A stretch of DNA of 64,000 nucleotides from Serinus canaria. Lineage: Eukaryota > Chordata > Aves > Passeriformes > Fringillidae. Made by a program: the position numbers and the translations under genes. The notes under the pieces were generated by a model, which was not told the DNA's origin, searched no databases, and was given only the letters and a program-made list of their open reading frames with translations. This document shows positions 1 through 10,824 of the stretch, piece after piece (the stretch's first letter is position 1; every line of letters starts with the position of its first letter). The stretch is from contig NC_066315.1 of NCBI RefSeq assembly GCF_022539315.1, positions 94,655,990 through 94,719,989 of the forward strand, read 5' to 3'.

Positions 1-3000
1 TTCATGTGCTGGTTCATGTTTATTTTTCATGTGTTCTTGGTTTGTGCATCATGTGTCTGACAGAAAGAAAGATTTTTTTTGTGACTGTCAGTGGTTGGAA
101 TGAAGGCTCAACCCACCAAACACATTCTTCATCTGTATTCTGTGTGTGTGTACCCTGCAATGAGGCAACGAGTCTCTGTTCAGAACAGCCTCCGTAATTC
201 CTTAATTATGGCTCTGATTAAAAAATTTCTGACACTTTACATGCCTGAAACTGCATGCACTGCTGTACTCTCACACTAGCAGCCTTAGGGTGGATTATAT
301 TACTCTTGTCTGCAAATCAGGCTGGGGTCTAAAAGACACTGAGCACCCTTGGTTGAGATGCTACTGCCCTTTTCTCATTTCTGCAACTGGAGATGTCTTG
401 AATATTCAAGATCTGATTCATTTTTTTCACAAGGCATCTTGATCTGTTACCTTAGAAACAACTGCATAGACACTGGAAGTTCACAGCATATAAAGAGCTG
501 GAGAGTGAAGCATTATGATGACTAACTTGAAACGAAGGTTTGAATAAGTGTATGTTTGCAAAGCTCTCAAATTTTAAAGGATAACAAGGAAAAATGTGGC
601 AGTTTTTTTCTATTACAGTATTCCTAATATATTTACCTGACATGCTACATCTTATAAGCTACTCCTTTCTTATAAGCAGATGATAGTTTATACTGAAAAA
701 TATTCTGACTGAGAAATTTAAAATACTAGCATAATGTCCTTTCTGTAAATTTGCTCTGAAGAGTCGTTGCTCACTAAAAGCTGAAAATTTATTAAAGGCT
801 AAATAACGCTTTGAAATATGTCTACATAGCCTGCTCATAAAAAATAGAAACTGCATCTGTGATTTTAATGCTGGGAATTAACTTTAAAGATTTAAAGGTG
901 AAGCTAATGTTATTTTCTGTGTCATGTCAGTTGTCCCTAAGTGCTGCCCTATGCCACACACTGGTGCTGGCTGTCAGGAGCTGGCTACAACAGATGTCAG
1001 TGAGACACACTCTGAGACACAGCTCATGGCATGTAAACTGCAATGTCTTTCAGCAGCGTGTGGGGATAATTAGATCATCTGCATGGAAGAGAAGGAATGT
1101 CAGACCTCATTCAGGGAGATGTGCATCAGGGAACAGACACCTGTGTGTCTATTCAGGGAGAAAAAAAGAGGAAAAAATTCTATTTTGTTTATATAGAGCT
1201 GAGAAAGGAACAAAACAGAAGATTACATTTATGTTGCAGTAATGCCTGTGATAAAGAGGGACAAAGTATTTTCTGTTCCTGTGGGACTGACCTGGAGGTG
1301 TTGGGATCTGTTGCTCCTATAGTTCCTCTCCTCAGTGTGGATTTAGGCTGTTGAGACTGTGAGTTTTCCCTTACACAAGGCTCTGTGTACTGGAAATGGT
1401 ATCTGGTAGAAACAGGCTGCTAAGCCTGAGCATTGTTTTCTTTCAATGTAAGTCTATTCAGTGTTTATTCCAGTTGCAGACCCATTTCTTGGGGACTTGA
1501 CATTTGTGCAGAACAGATAAATCTTAAAGAGATTTTTTCTATGATTGTTTCTATATGTTTCAATCAGTGTGTTTCAAATCCATTTAAAACATGTATGCAT
1601 TTTTTTATTGGCAGCTAAAGAGTGGTTTTAAAAGTTCCCAAAACTCTCACAGTGATTCTTTCAGAGCAACAGTGCTATAAATATGTCTTCAGGAAAGGCA
1701 TACAATGCATGAGGTTGTTAAATTTCCTGCACCAGAAAATCAGGAATGATTCTCATCACTGTCAAAATAGTAGTTGAGCTCTAAGTAACTCTTAATAACT
1801 GATTAATTCTTAATAGATGATAATTTATAGTGATGCCCTGATATTTCATTGTCAGCATTATTAAATATTCCAACTGTCATTTTGGGGTTTGACTCTTTGT
1901 GTCCTTACCTTTTTTTTTTTTAAGATATCTTCTAACCATGATCATAATTTTGTGCATGGGATTCACTTTTACACTAGATTTTAAATATCCAACAAATTAA
2001 TATAATAATCAGTAAAAGGCAAAAACAAATCTGGTATAATCAGAAGGTGTCTGTTCATCTGGTAAGAAGACTTGAAAAATGAATCTTTGTTTTCTCACCC
2101 ACTGACTAAATGTTCATTTCATTTTCCATGATTGAGGAGTGATCTCCAGCCTGATTAATGACAGACATGCTACACCTACAGCTTCTTCAAAGAGCTGCTC
2201 CTCAGCAGACACACCAACGCTTTAGCCTAAAAGCAGATTTGTAGAACCAGGGCATATGGCATAAGAGAGAAACCCTCTGTATGCACAGCAGACAAGAGGT
2301 TCACTTCCTCACCTCTGACTGCCCTTTGGTAGCACGGCTTCCTTCTGTGCCCATAACCCTGCCCCAGAAACCCCAGACCAGAAAGACTTTATTCCTCTCT
2401 TGCTGTCCCTTTGAGCTCAAAGTCTGTTTTTAGAGCCCTGTCACATGCAACTTTCCTAATGAAGCACACGTTCTATCATTCTTATTTTATTTTTATGAAC
2501 AAAACCTATATTTGGACAGAAGTCTAAGGCCATGCTTAGAAGAGTAGTGCCCAGTTTGATCAAGTAACAGCACTCAAATCCTCGTTTACAGACTTGAAGA
2601 GGATCACCCAGCCTGGACAGTTCTTTAATGGGGAAGAGGGACTGCAGGTATGCAGCACTAGGGACTGTGTTTTTGTGGCAAAGCTAAGGGAAGCACTGAA
2701 AAAGGGAACAGCAAGCTGTTTAGTGCAACCTGTGAAGAAGCAGCTTCTCTTTGCAAGGACTTAGGCATGTAAACAGACTGCAGCTTTGCTGGTTTTGCTC
2801 TCTGCTTCCACACTAATATTTTAAAAAGAAACCACTGGGATTGCCTCGTTACTGGTGAGCACTCATCTGTGATTTTCTTCCCTTCTGTGCTATTTGCAGC
2901 TATCTCTAGTGAAAAACCCTCACTGGCTAAGCATCCCAGTGACTCTCTGACCCTGAACAAAATAATTCTTTGTGGTGCCCAGAGTGTATTAACAGAACAC

Positions 3001-5349
3001 AGGCTGGAGCTCTGAGCACAGGCTCCTGACCTGCCATTCTCTGGTGAGTTTGTGTATCAAAAAAACCCTGAACAAAACAACATGAAACCACATATAGGTG
3101 CTTTTGAAAGACTAGATTATTGATCTGTGTATGATATTAATTACCTAAAAAAAGTTACATTTATCTTTAACAGAGTGGTCTGAAGGTGACTGAGAAAGCA
3201 TCAGTAATAAGCCCATCTCATTTTCAAATTTCTAACAGCTGTATTTTAACAAGCTTTTTTTTTATTAGTGGCAAATAATATTCTTGTAGTGCACAGTGCT
3301 ATAACAATCTTAATTTTATAATTTTAATAAAGCAAGTGAAACTGTCCCTCAAATATTTTTCCTTGAAGAGACTGACAGAAAACTTCTTCTGTTTCAAAGA
3401 TGATTCAAGGAACATCCGAAGAATTTAAATTTTCCTTCTCTTGTGGAGGAAAGTCTTATTTTTCATTAAAGAACAATGGGAAAATCCAAATGATCTGTGC
3501 CTAAAGAATTTGTGTGTGCAGAGCATGATGCAATGAGCTATCTTGAGGAGCGGGGGAGTAGGTGTGAAATTCCCAACAACTTCAGTGTAAAACGTTTCTC
3601 ACATCTAACCATTGTTAAGATTTCAGAGTTTTCCCATTCACCCTTAGGAGGAAGCAAGACCTTTCAAAAATGTTATGACAAGAAAGGAAGGGGAGAAAGG
3701 AGGGAGAGAGATAGGCTTAAAAATAACAAGTAGGGTAGGAAATTTGTCTAAGATTATCCATCCCATCCTGGCCTGAAATCCCTGCCTTGAAACAGGCTCA
3801 AAGGGTAAATCCACATAGTTCAATGAAGTACAGCATAGACACCCAAGCTGGCTGGCTGAGGTAGTTCACACCCTGGAAGCAAAGGAGTTGCACTAACTGT
3901 GGATGGTGCTGAGAAATACACTGCAGGAAGCACTGCACTGAAGAGGAGCAGCCAGGCTGCACACCAGTTCCATAGCAGATCTGCTCTTAGCTCCATCTTG
4001 TAAAAATATTTTGGCCTGCCCATGACTGCAGTTGATATCCAGAGTATCCTGCAATGCCCAGCCAAATAATTCTTAATGCACAGAGGTAGTGTGTTTTGTT
4101 ATTTAGGTATAATATCACAATGATTTAATAATTATTAATAACATGGAATATTTAATTTCTATACTGATTTACAAATTCTGTAATTTTATAGCATAAATTG
4201 GAATGCCTTACCTGTGACGATTTATTTTGTTGTCTGAGTGAAACTAGTATAACTTTTTTAAAAATATAAATAATGACTGCTTTTATTTCATGTAGCTTTG
4301 TAAGGATGACATATGGAAGAACTATTACACTTTATGTTTCTCTGCCTTAGGGCTATTCAGGATTACAATGTTAGGTTTTTTTAATAAATTAAAAAGTGTA
4401 GATTATGGGCACATGCATTTCTAAAGCCTTCCTAAAGAAACTATAGGCTACTAGGTTGGTTCAATTTTTAAGAATTTTGAAAGCAGTAACCTTCAAATAC
4501 CAAACAGAAGCTTTTTTGAATACTGTGCTGGAAACCTTCTGGAAATACAAATAATATAACAATCTCCTAATTTTTACTAGAAACAGAACATGTTTACATT
4601 TTTGATAACATAAGGAGGATTGTTATGGTTCCAGCTGAGGTTTTTAAACATAGGTTTCCTATACCTGAAAGAGACTGGGATAGCATGTCTATTCCTGTTA
4701 AGATGCTTATATATCTTCTAGGATGAGAGCACCATCTTGTGTTCAGTGTAAATAGCTGTTGCAAAGCAGGAAATGTTGCATTATAATGAATTCAAGAAAT
4801 ATAAAATTTGTTTGAATATTATGATAGGAGGTATTCTTACACATAGCACTCACAGCCATCAAAATAAAATATTTTCATTAAAAATAATGCAGAATGAAAA
4901 TGTTTGGTATTTTTAATATTGTATATAGGATTTTATAAAAGCTATTTTTTTACATAAAAATAATTATCGGTTCAACTACAAACTAGAAATAGAACTTTCA
5001 TAAATTTCATAAATTCAATTTTTCAATAGAAATTTCATAAATTTTTTCATTAGTTAGTTATTTAATGTAGAATATAGCATTTTTTTTGCTGTAAAAATCA
5101 TAAAAATCAAAGAATTTATTAGAGACTTTGTCAAAATATGTCAGGTTGAATTATATGTGTAGTTCAAATTTTCTCAGTTGTGTTATAATTATTATGAATT
5201 GTTCATCGTGCTGAATATGCTATTCCACTTCTAGGCCAGTACCTTGGTAGAGCTTGACTTCAGGCAGCTTTGAGACAGGAGAAATAATACAATTGTGTGT
5301 TCCCAGCTGTTATTTTTAATTTAAATATGAAGTCACATTTTTTTAAGAG
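1..5349. other. NETO1 intron sequence, no gene seen
   Basis: This stretch lies upstream of the first recognised NETO1 exon and is read as intron. Open frames are short, overlap on both strands and carry no domain I recognise. I looked for the second CUB domain exon, which should end in a short segment leading into the proline-cysteine start of the LDLa module, and did not find it. The sequence is AT-rich and unremarkable. A distal exon or enhancer cannot be excluded by eye. Confidence 0.6.
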
Positions 5350-6747
5350 AGCCACGGAAGGGATGGCAGGGACTCCAGGATATGATCTAGTCCAATCCTT
5401 TTGATCTAAGCAGGGTCAGCTACAGCAGGTGGCTCAGGGCTGTGCCCAGCTGGGTTTGAATATCATCAGTGATGGAAACACCACAATATCACTCAGTAAA
5501 GCTGATCTTGCACAGAGGCTGTTTAACCAGTCTCAAAGTAAAAGTTAGTTCTTGCATTTAAAGGGAATTTCCTGTATTTCCTTTAGGGCTCATTGCTTCC
5601 TGTCTTGTCACTGGGCATTGCTGAGAAGAGCCTGGCTCTGTGTTCTTCACTCCCTCCCAGTGGGTGTTTGGATGCACTGACAAGAGCCTGCTCAAAACAG
5701 TCCCACCTTTCTCAGCCTCTCCTCTCACCTCCAATATCCCAAGCCTTTAAAGGCCTTCATGGCCTCTTGCTGGGCTCACTGCAGACATCTGAGTCCCTTG
5801 TGTGCAGAGGAGCCCAGAACCTGACACAGCACTGCAGATGTGATCTCTCCAGTGCTAAACAGAAGGGAAGCATCAAACCTCTCAGCCTGCTGACAATTCT
5901 GCTTTTAATGCAGCCCAGGCAGTGGTGGCCTTCTTGGCCACAGGGGCACATTGCTGGCTCAGGGTGATTTTCAAGGTGACCTTATTGCATACTAGAATGT
6001 TTTCTGCAAGCTTGCTTTCAAGTCAGTCAGTCCCCAGCATGTACTGGTGTATGAAATTCCTCCCAAGGCACAGGACTTTACATTTCCTTTTGTTGATCTG
6101 CTTGAAGATCCTGTTCACCCAGCCCCTTGAGGCTCCAGTCAGCAGGACTTTTCAGAGATAGCCAAGAGTGGCTTCACAATGATGTGAGTCACCTACTGGG
6201 GGCATCACAATGGGACCCAGGAGTTCACGTCTGTCCAGTTGATGGAACCTTCCCTAACCTCAGCTCCTTCCACTCAGAGTAATCATATTTCTGCTGGGAT
6301 CATGCTGCCCTACTGCCACCACTTATATGTATCCTGCCTAACCTTGAGCTTGGTCAGGAGCTCATTGTCCATCCATAACTGCTACCTTCGCTTGATTTTC
6401 GGGCACTCCAGATATTCAACAGCTGAGCTTGGAGGAGGTGATCTTACAGAATCAACCAACTCTCCCTGAACTTCCAGGACCGCCTCTCATGGCATTTGTC
6501 CACCCATACCCCTCAACAGCGAACTTTTGCTGTTCTGAGGCCCAGAATTATGATTGTGCTTTTTGGTTTGTTCCTTCTGTGAAGCATCTCAAACTCCATC
6601 ATCTCATGCTCCTGACATTTACCTTCCCAACTGATTCTTGTTCATAAAAGTATGAGGAACAGCAGAACTACCCTCATCAGCTCTGGGATTAGCTGTAACA
6701 AGAAGTTATCAATGCACTCTGGAAACTTTCTGGCTTGCTTGCACCCT

Positions 6748-6753
6748 GTTGTG
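6748..6753 (+). repeat. Left target-site duplication of the nested LTR (gttgtg)
   Basis: Six bases at the left LTR boundary. They match the right-hand copy at 5 of 6 positions and correspond to the same point in the interrupted CR1. Confidence 0.6.
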
Positions 6754-7389
6754 GAGGACCCAGGACATCCCTCTGGCTGTCCTGAGCAGCCAAGACCCCT
6801 GCCAGGGGTCTCAGAGACCCTGGCACAGAGCCCAAAATGCTTGTGGTTTTGATTATGACCCTTGATCTTCATCTAAGGTTGGAACAAGTTACCAACCTTA
6901 GATGAAGATCTGCAAGCCACAACAAATAAGTAGAATGATAGTGAATTTATCACAGGGTGAAAAAGTAGCTTTTGAAGTTTTAGAATGGGGGTTCAGGGGG
7001 CAAGATGGAGCAATTGGAGCATGTCCTGCCTTTCTCCTTCTTTTTCTTGGCCTCCATCTTCTGCTGTGATGTTGGCACTTTTAGATTTGTTTAGAGTAGA
7101 AGCCCACTGTCTAACATAGGTGATAGGTATTGGAAAGTATTTGTAAACATGTTATACATATTTTTTAGTATAAAGACATAACACTACCCCGGGGGCAGGC
7201 AGAGTGCCTCTGACTTTCTTGCTGAGTGGACCTAGAAAGGACAGGAGAAAGAATTTTATAGCTAAGACACAAAAAACAGCCTTGAGACTGAGAAATGAAG
7301 AGCCCTGACTCCTTCTTCAAGCACAGGGCTGGGAAAAGGTACTTTCCAACTTTTCTTGGGGTCACTCTGACCAGCTAGAGACCCTGACA
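6754..7389 (+). mobile_element. Solo LTR of an endogenous retrovirus, nested in CR1
   Basis: This block interrupts the CR1 endonuclease region, whose flanks are otherwise continuous. The six bases on the left, gttgtg (6748-6753), and on the right, gatgtg (7390-7395), differ at one position and look like a diverged target-site duplication. The length of about 636 bases, a TATA-like box tataaag at 7169, and an A-rich stretch near 7270 where a polyadenylation signal would sit all fit an LTR read on the + strand. It resembles an LTR family I recall as common in songbirds. No internal retroviral region adjoins it, so it is a solo LTR left by recombination. A start at the TG of 6750 is also possible, so the ends are good to a few bases. 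No coding capacity. Confidence 0.8.
6864..6910. repeat. Perfect 19-bp inverted repeat with a 9-base loop
   Basis: Bases 6864-6882 are the exact reverse complement of 6892-6910, separated by aacaagtta. The hairpin lies in the first quarter of the LTR, in the U3 part upstream of the TATA-like box. Confidence 0.9.
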
Positions 7390-7395
7390 GATGTG
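7390..7395 (+). repeat. Right target-site duplication of the nested LTR (gatgtg)
   Basis: Partner of the copy at 6748-6753. After it the CR1 sequence resumes. A six-base duplication is the size made by integrases of the beta/alpharetrovirus-like (ERVK) class. Confidence 0.6.
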
Positions 7396-7650
7396 TTGCC
7401 CTCCACAGATATCATGTGGTTCAAATCCCCATAAGGACCAGGGCCTGGGATTGTGAGGCTGCTTCCAGCTGCCTGAAGAAGATTTCATTGACTGCTTGTT
7501 CCTCATCAAGTAGTCCAGACACAAAGTACAATATTGGCAGCTTTCCACTGGGCTTTCCACTAATCATGACCAAAAGGTCACTTGGTTCCTCACCTGGGTG
7601 AGCTCTCTGCATTCCTGCTCTCCTCTAATGTAAAGGGCATTTATGTAGTG

Positions 7651-10600
7651 ATGGGGAAGATCACGGAGTGATAGAGGATGGCTTCTGGTGTGTAGAGAGG
7701 TTTGTGCTGCTTTATCTAGTTGAAGGTAATGATAGCAGTAGTTTCCTTTTGTGAAAACATCCACAAGCTTGCTGTCACATACTGCTTAATTCCACTGTCA
7801 TCCTGGGTTCTGTAACAGCTTTAAGACTGCACCAGGACCAGATCCATCTTGCTGTGAAAGAATATGGTTTACCATCAGTTCATTTTTCTTTATTTTATTA
7901 CTAGAATGTCCTTGATGTAGCATCCCAAGACTCCTTTGCTGTTCCTTTTTTTGGGCAAGAAAGCAAATTTTCCCAATGTACAACAGGGCTGACAAGTTTT
8001 CAGCTTCCCTTTATGCTTTCATTCATTCAAAAAAAACCCCTTAATTAGAGTAGGGGAAACATATTGACTTCTTGTCCAGTTTAATCACTCATGGGACCAC
8101 AGAGAGAACCTGGCTATTTTAATTTTACAAACATGAACAAGGGGGAGTTGTTTGTCATTAGTTTTCTGAATCTTACATTTGGGTCTTTCTCATTCTAAGT
8201 TTGCTGTACTGGTTCTGAAATAGCTTTGCTTCACTGTTCATCTTATTTTGACATATTTATTCACATAGGATTTTTCTTCCTCCACCATTCAATAGCACAA
8301 TTTAAGAAAACTTAAATTTTCATTCTTTTTTCCCCCTTTCTCTTCCTTTTCATTTCCAGATGTCCCTGTCACCTTTTTGCATAATTATTCATTCTTAAAT
8401 CTGAAAAAAGGTCTTTTTATTGCTCTTTATTTTCTCTGATCTATGAAACATTTCCCAATATTTTTTTCCTTTGATAGAAAATCTCGCTATTTCTTTTAGT
8501 GAAGAAATAACCAATTGACATTGTTTTTTCCCATAGGCTCCTCTCTTTCTTTGTCTTATTTTCACTTCCTTGTTACCTTCTTTTATTTATCCTTTTCTAC
8601 TTATCACCACCTATACTTCTAAATTCAGACAGCACTCTGTCCTTCTGACTTCACTTATAAGATCCTTCATTCCACTCTGAAAGTTTTCTTGCATTTTGGT
8701 TGGGGTTTTTTTTTTGGTTGGTTGGTTGGTTGGTTGGTTGGTTTTTTTCCTTCGTGAGTTTCATCACATAACCTATCTTAATCCTGCAAATATTTGTTTG
8801 TTTGCTTTTGTTTTTAATATGTCCCCATTTTTCCTGTGTCACTCCTTGATGTTTCTCTGTTTGATATTTGGGTCTTTTTTTTGGTACACTGTATTTTGAA
8901 TTGATGCCTCTTTAGATCTTCCTAGGTTTCTCACTTCTTTTTACTCAGAGTAGGCAGTGAGACTGATTCTGTATGTGGGAAACATCCTAAAAGATCCTCA
9001 CCTTGCCTGGAAACAGGGATTGCAGCTAGAGTGTGAAAGGACGATTATGCCTTTGATGTGTTATCTACGTGATGTGTCACATCATGATGTGGCACAGCAT
9101 TCTCCAAGCTCAGCCTTCATTGTCTCCAAATGGCAGCAAGAGATAGATAAGGACTGTCCCTAAATATCTTCTTTCTCTAATATTCACATGTGCTCTTCTG
9201 ATCTGTCCAGTATAAAGTAGAATCTTTTCTGTAACAAACTTAAAATGTGACCAGGCTCCCTGCACCTCAGGAGATGGTATACCAGATTTAAAAACAAAAA
9301 CTGAACAGTGGACAGGCTGGTTGATGTCTTCTGGCTAAGAGGTACAGTATATAGAGAGTGTTATATCTGGGTGAGTTGTTGAATATTTGGGGCGTGCTTT
9401 TTGATATTAATGGTGTTTACTCTTTGCTTAACACACCATAACTGCTCCAAATATGCCAGTTATGGATATTTTAACTGAAACACTATTGGTAAGTAGAATT
9501 ATTGACATGATCTATTGAGTCATTAAGTTCTGCAATACAAATCCTTTGTATTGTTCTTTGTTTGCAAACCACTAAACCATTCTCTCTGTTATGCATTTAT
9601 GTTGTCATAGGAACTGCTTCAAAAGTTGCAGAGGAGAGCAATTTCTGTGAAGTGTCAAACTCGAAGTATTAGTAATATGAGCATCATAACTGCTTTCTGA
9701 TTAGCTAGGGGTCTTAGTTTACTATTTATCTCTCCCTTAAAAATAATTATAATAACACTTTTGGGTTCCTTGAACTAAAAAAATACGTAAGGTGTTCATT
9801 TTTGACATTTTTACACTGACAAAGTTTGTAGCTCTTCTAAATTACCAAAGTCTTTCTCATTTAAAGAAGAGATATGAGGAACAATTTGTCTCTACTATAT
9901 TATGCACTTTTAGAGCAAAACTTCACAACCCAACACCTAATGATCTCCCAAGACTTCCATGAACACCACAGTTTAGCAGCATCTTCAATACCTTCCAAAG
10001 GCTTTCAGGCAGTTTCTTCACATAATACATGGCAATCAGGAACACCATTTTCCTGCAACTTTAATCTGCATGGTTCTTCTAGGCCATAGGCTTCAGGGAA
10101 ACTGAAGACTGTTGTGCTTCTTTATCTTCATACTTGTAAACAAAAGGGTGCTTCTTAACTGTAGCCTTTTTTATGACTAAAAGGTTTTTAGAATAATTTT
10201 ACTTCCTCTGTGTATAAATGGTCAGACACCACTGATATGCACCATCAAGTACTTATCTTCTTTGAGTGGCACAAATTTTCTTATAAAATTGAGGTTTCAG
10301 CAAAAACTTTAAAAGATGTTATCTGTCACTCACTGGATCAGTCTGGGATGCAGTTAACTCTTTTTGTAGCAGCCATAGGGTGATATGTCTTGGATCTGTG
10401 GTTAAACTGTTAATAATAAATCAGAGACTTCCCAAAAATGTTTGGAATCCAACCCACTGTATCCAGGATAGTCATACCAGGGAAAGGTTCAGTCATTTCA
10501 GATGAAACTGAGAACCTCTTGCCACAGAATAATAAACAGTCTGTGACGAGTGCTCTCCATGCTGCATGTAAAATATTTAATATGCACAAGGAACACATGT

Positions 10601-10710
10601 TGTATAGCTTTGTTCTATTACAGAATATATGTCCACTCCTAGATGTGTTTGTAGAGGAGAACTGAATGATTTGCTCATTTAATGTCATTTATCATTTCTC
10701 TCACTTTTAG
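7651..10710. other. NETO1 intron sequence, no gene seen
   Basis: AT-rich intron between the CR1 remnant and the LDLa exon. Apart from the (GGTT)n run at 8716 and a 14-base palindrome at 9078-9091 I see no structure. The last 30 bases form a good pyrimidine tract and acceptor for the next exon. Confidence 0.6.
8716..8743 (+). repeat. (GGTT)7 microsatellite
   Basis: Seven uninterrupted ggtt units, preceded and followed by runs of T. Confidence 0.95.
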
Positions 10711-10824
10711 CCCCTTGTGAAGCCAACACATTCTTTTGCCACAGTAATATGTGTATAAATAATACACTGGTCTGCAATGGACTCCAGAACTGTGTGTATC
10801 CCTGGGATGAAAACCACTGCAAAG
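10711..10824 (+). CDS. NETO1: NETO1 exon encoding the LDL-receptor class A module
   Basis: This 114-base exon has an acceptor after tctctcacttttag and a donor at G|gtaaca. In the open phase it encodes 37 full codons starting P-C-E-A-N and ending H-C-K. Six cysteines are spaced as in an LDLa module (6, 4, 6, 5 and 8 residues between them), and the W-D-E near the last cysteine supplies part of the usual calcium-binding acidic cluster. There is one N-glycosylation sequon, N-N-T. From memory the sequence is almost identical to mammalian NETO1, where this module follows two CUB domains in the extracellular part. NETO1 is an auxiliary subunit of kainate receptors and binds NMDA receptors at synapses. 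The first codon is split with an upstream exon outside the window, and the last base joins AA of the next exon to give Glu. NETO2 is less likely because the tail matches NETO1. Confidence 0.95.

Larger units (their letters stand above)
5350..7650 (-). mobile_element. Decayed CR1 LINE, internally deleted and split by an LTR
   Basis: Read on the minus strand this is a non-LTR retrotransposon of the avian CR1 group. The 3' untranslated end lies at the left (about 5350-5560). The region from 5560 to about 6140 corresponds to the end of the reverse transcriptase ORF and the thumb region. The right part holds endonuclease remnants: minus-strand frames give RQLEAASQSQALVLMG (7421-7612), then in another frame PHDIC, then KQARKFPECIDNFLLQ left of the inserted LTR (6642-6750). 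The halves either side of 6754-7389 read on in order, so the LTR inserted into an existing CR1. Only a few hundred bases separate the post-endonuclease region from the RT end, where an intact CR1 has well over a kilobase, so most of the RT core is deleted. Frameshifts and stops show that it is dead. The right limit is approximate. Confidence 0.85.

Noticed and set aside
5593..5967. A 124-codon plus-strand frame
   Set aside because: It is the antisense of CR1 reverse-transcriptase sequence.
7408..7440. A tRNA T-loop-like ggttcaaatcc followed by acca
   Set aside because: No matching acceptor, D or anticodon arms. The stretch is part of the CR1 endonuclease region, where the same words are expected.
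9078..9091. A 14-base palindrome cacatcatgatgtg
   Set aside because: Real but short enough to occur by chance in 64 kb, and it has no further context.
1..10710. CUB-domain exons of NETO1
   Set aside because: Searched by eye for the end of the second CUB domain in the phase needed by exon 10711 and not found. Presumed upstream of the window.
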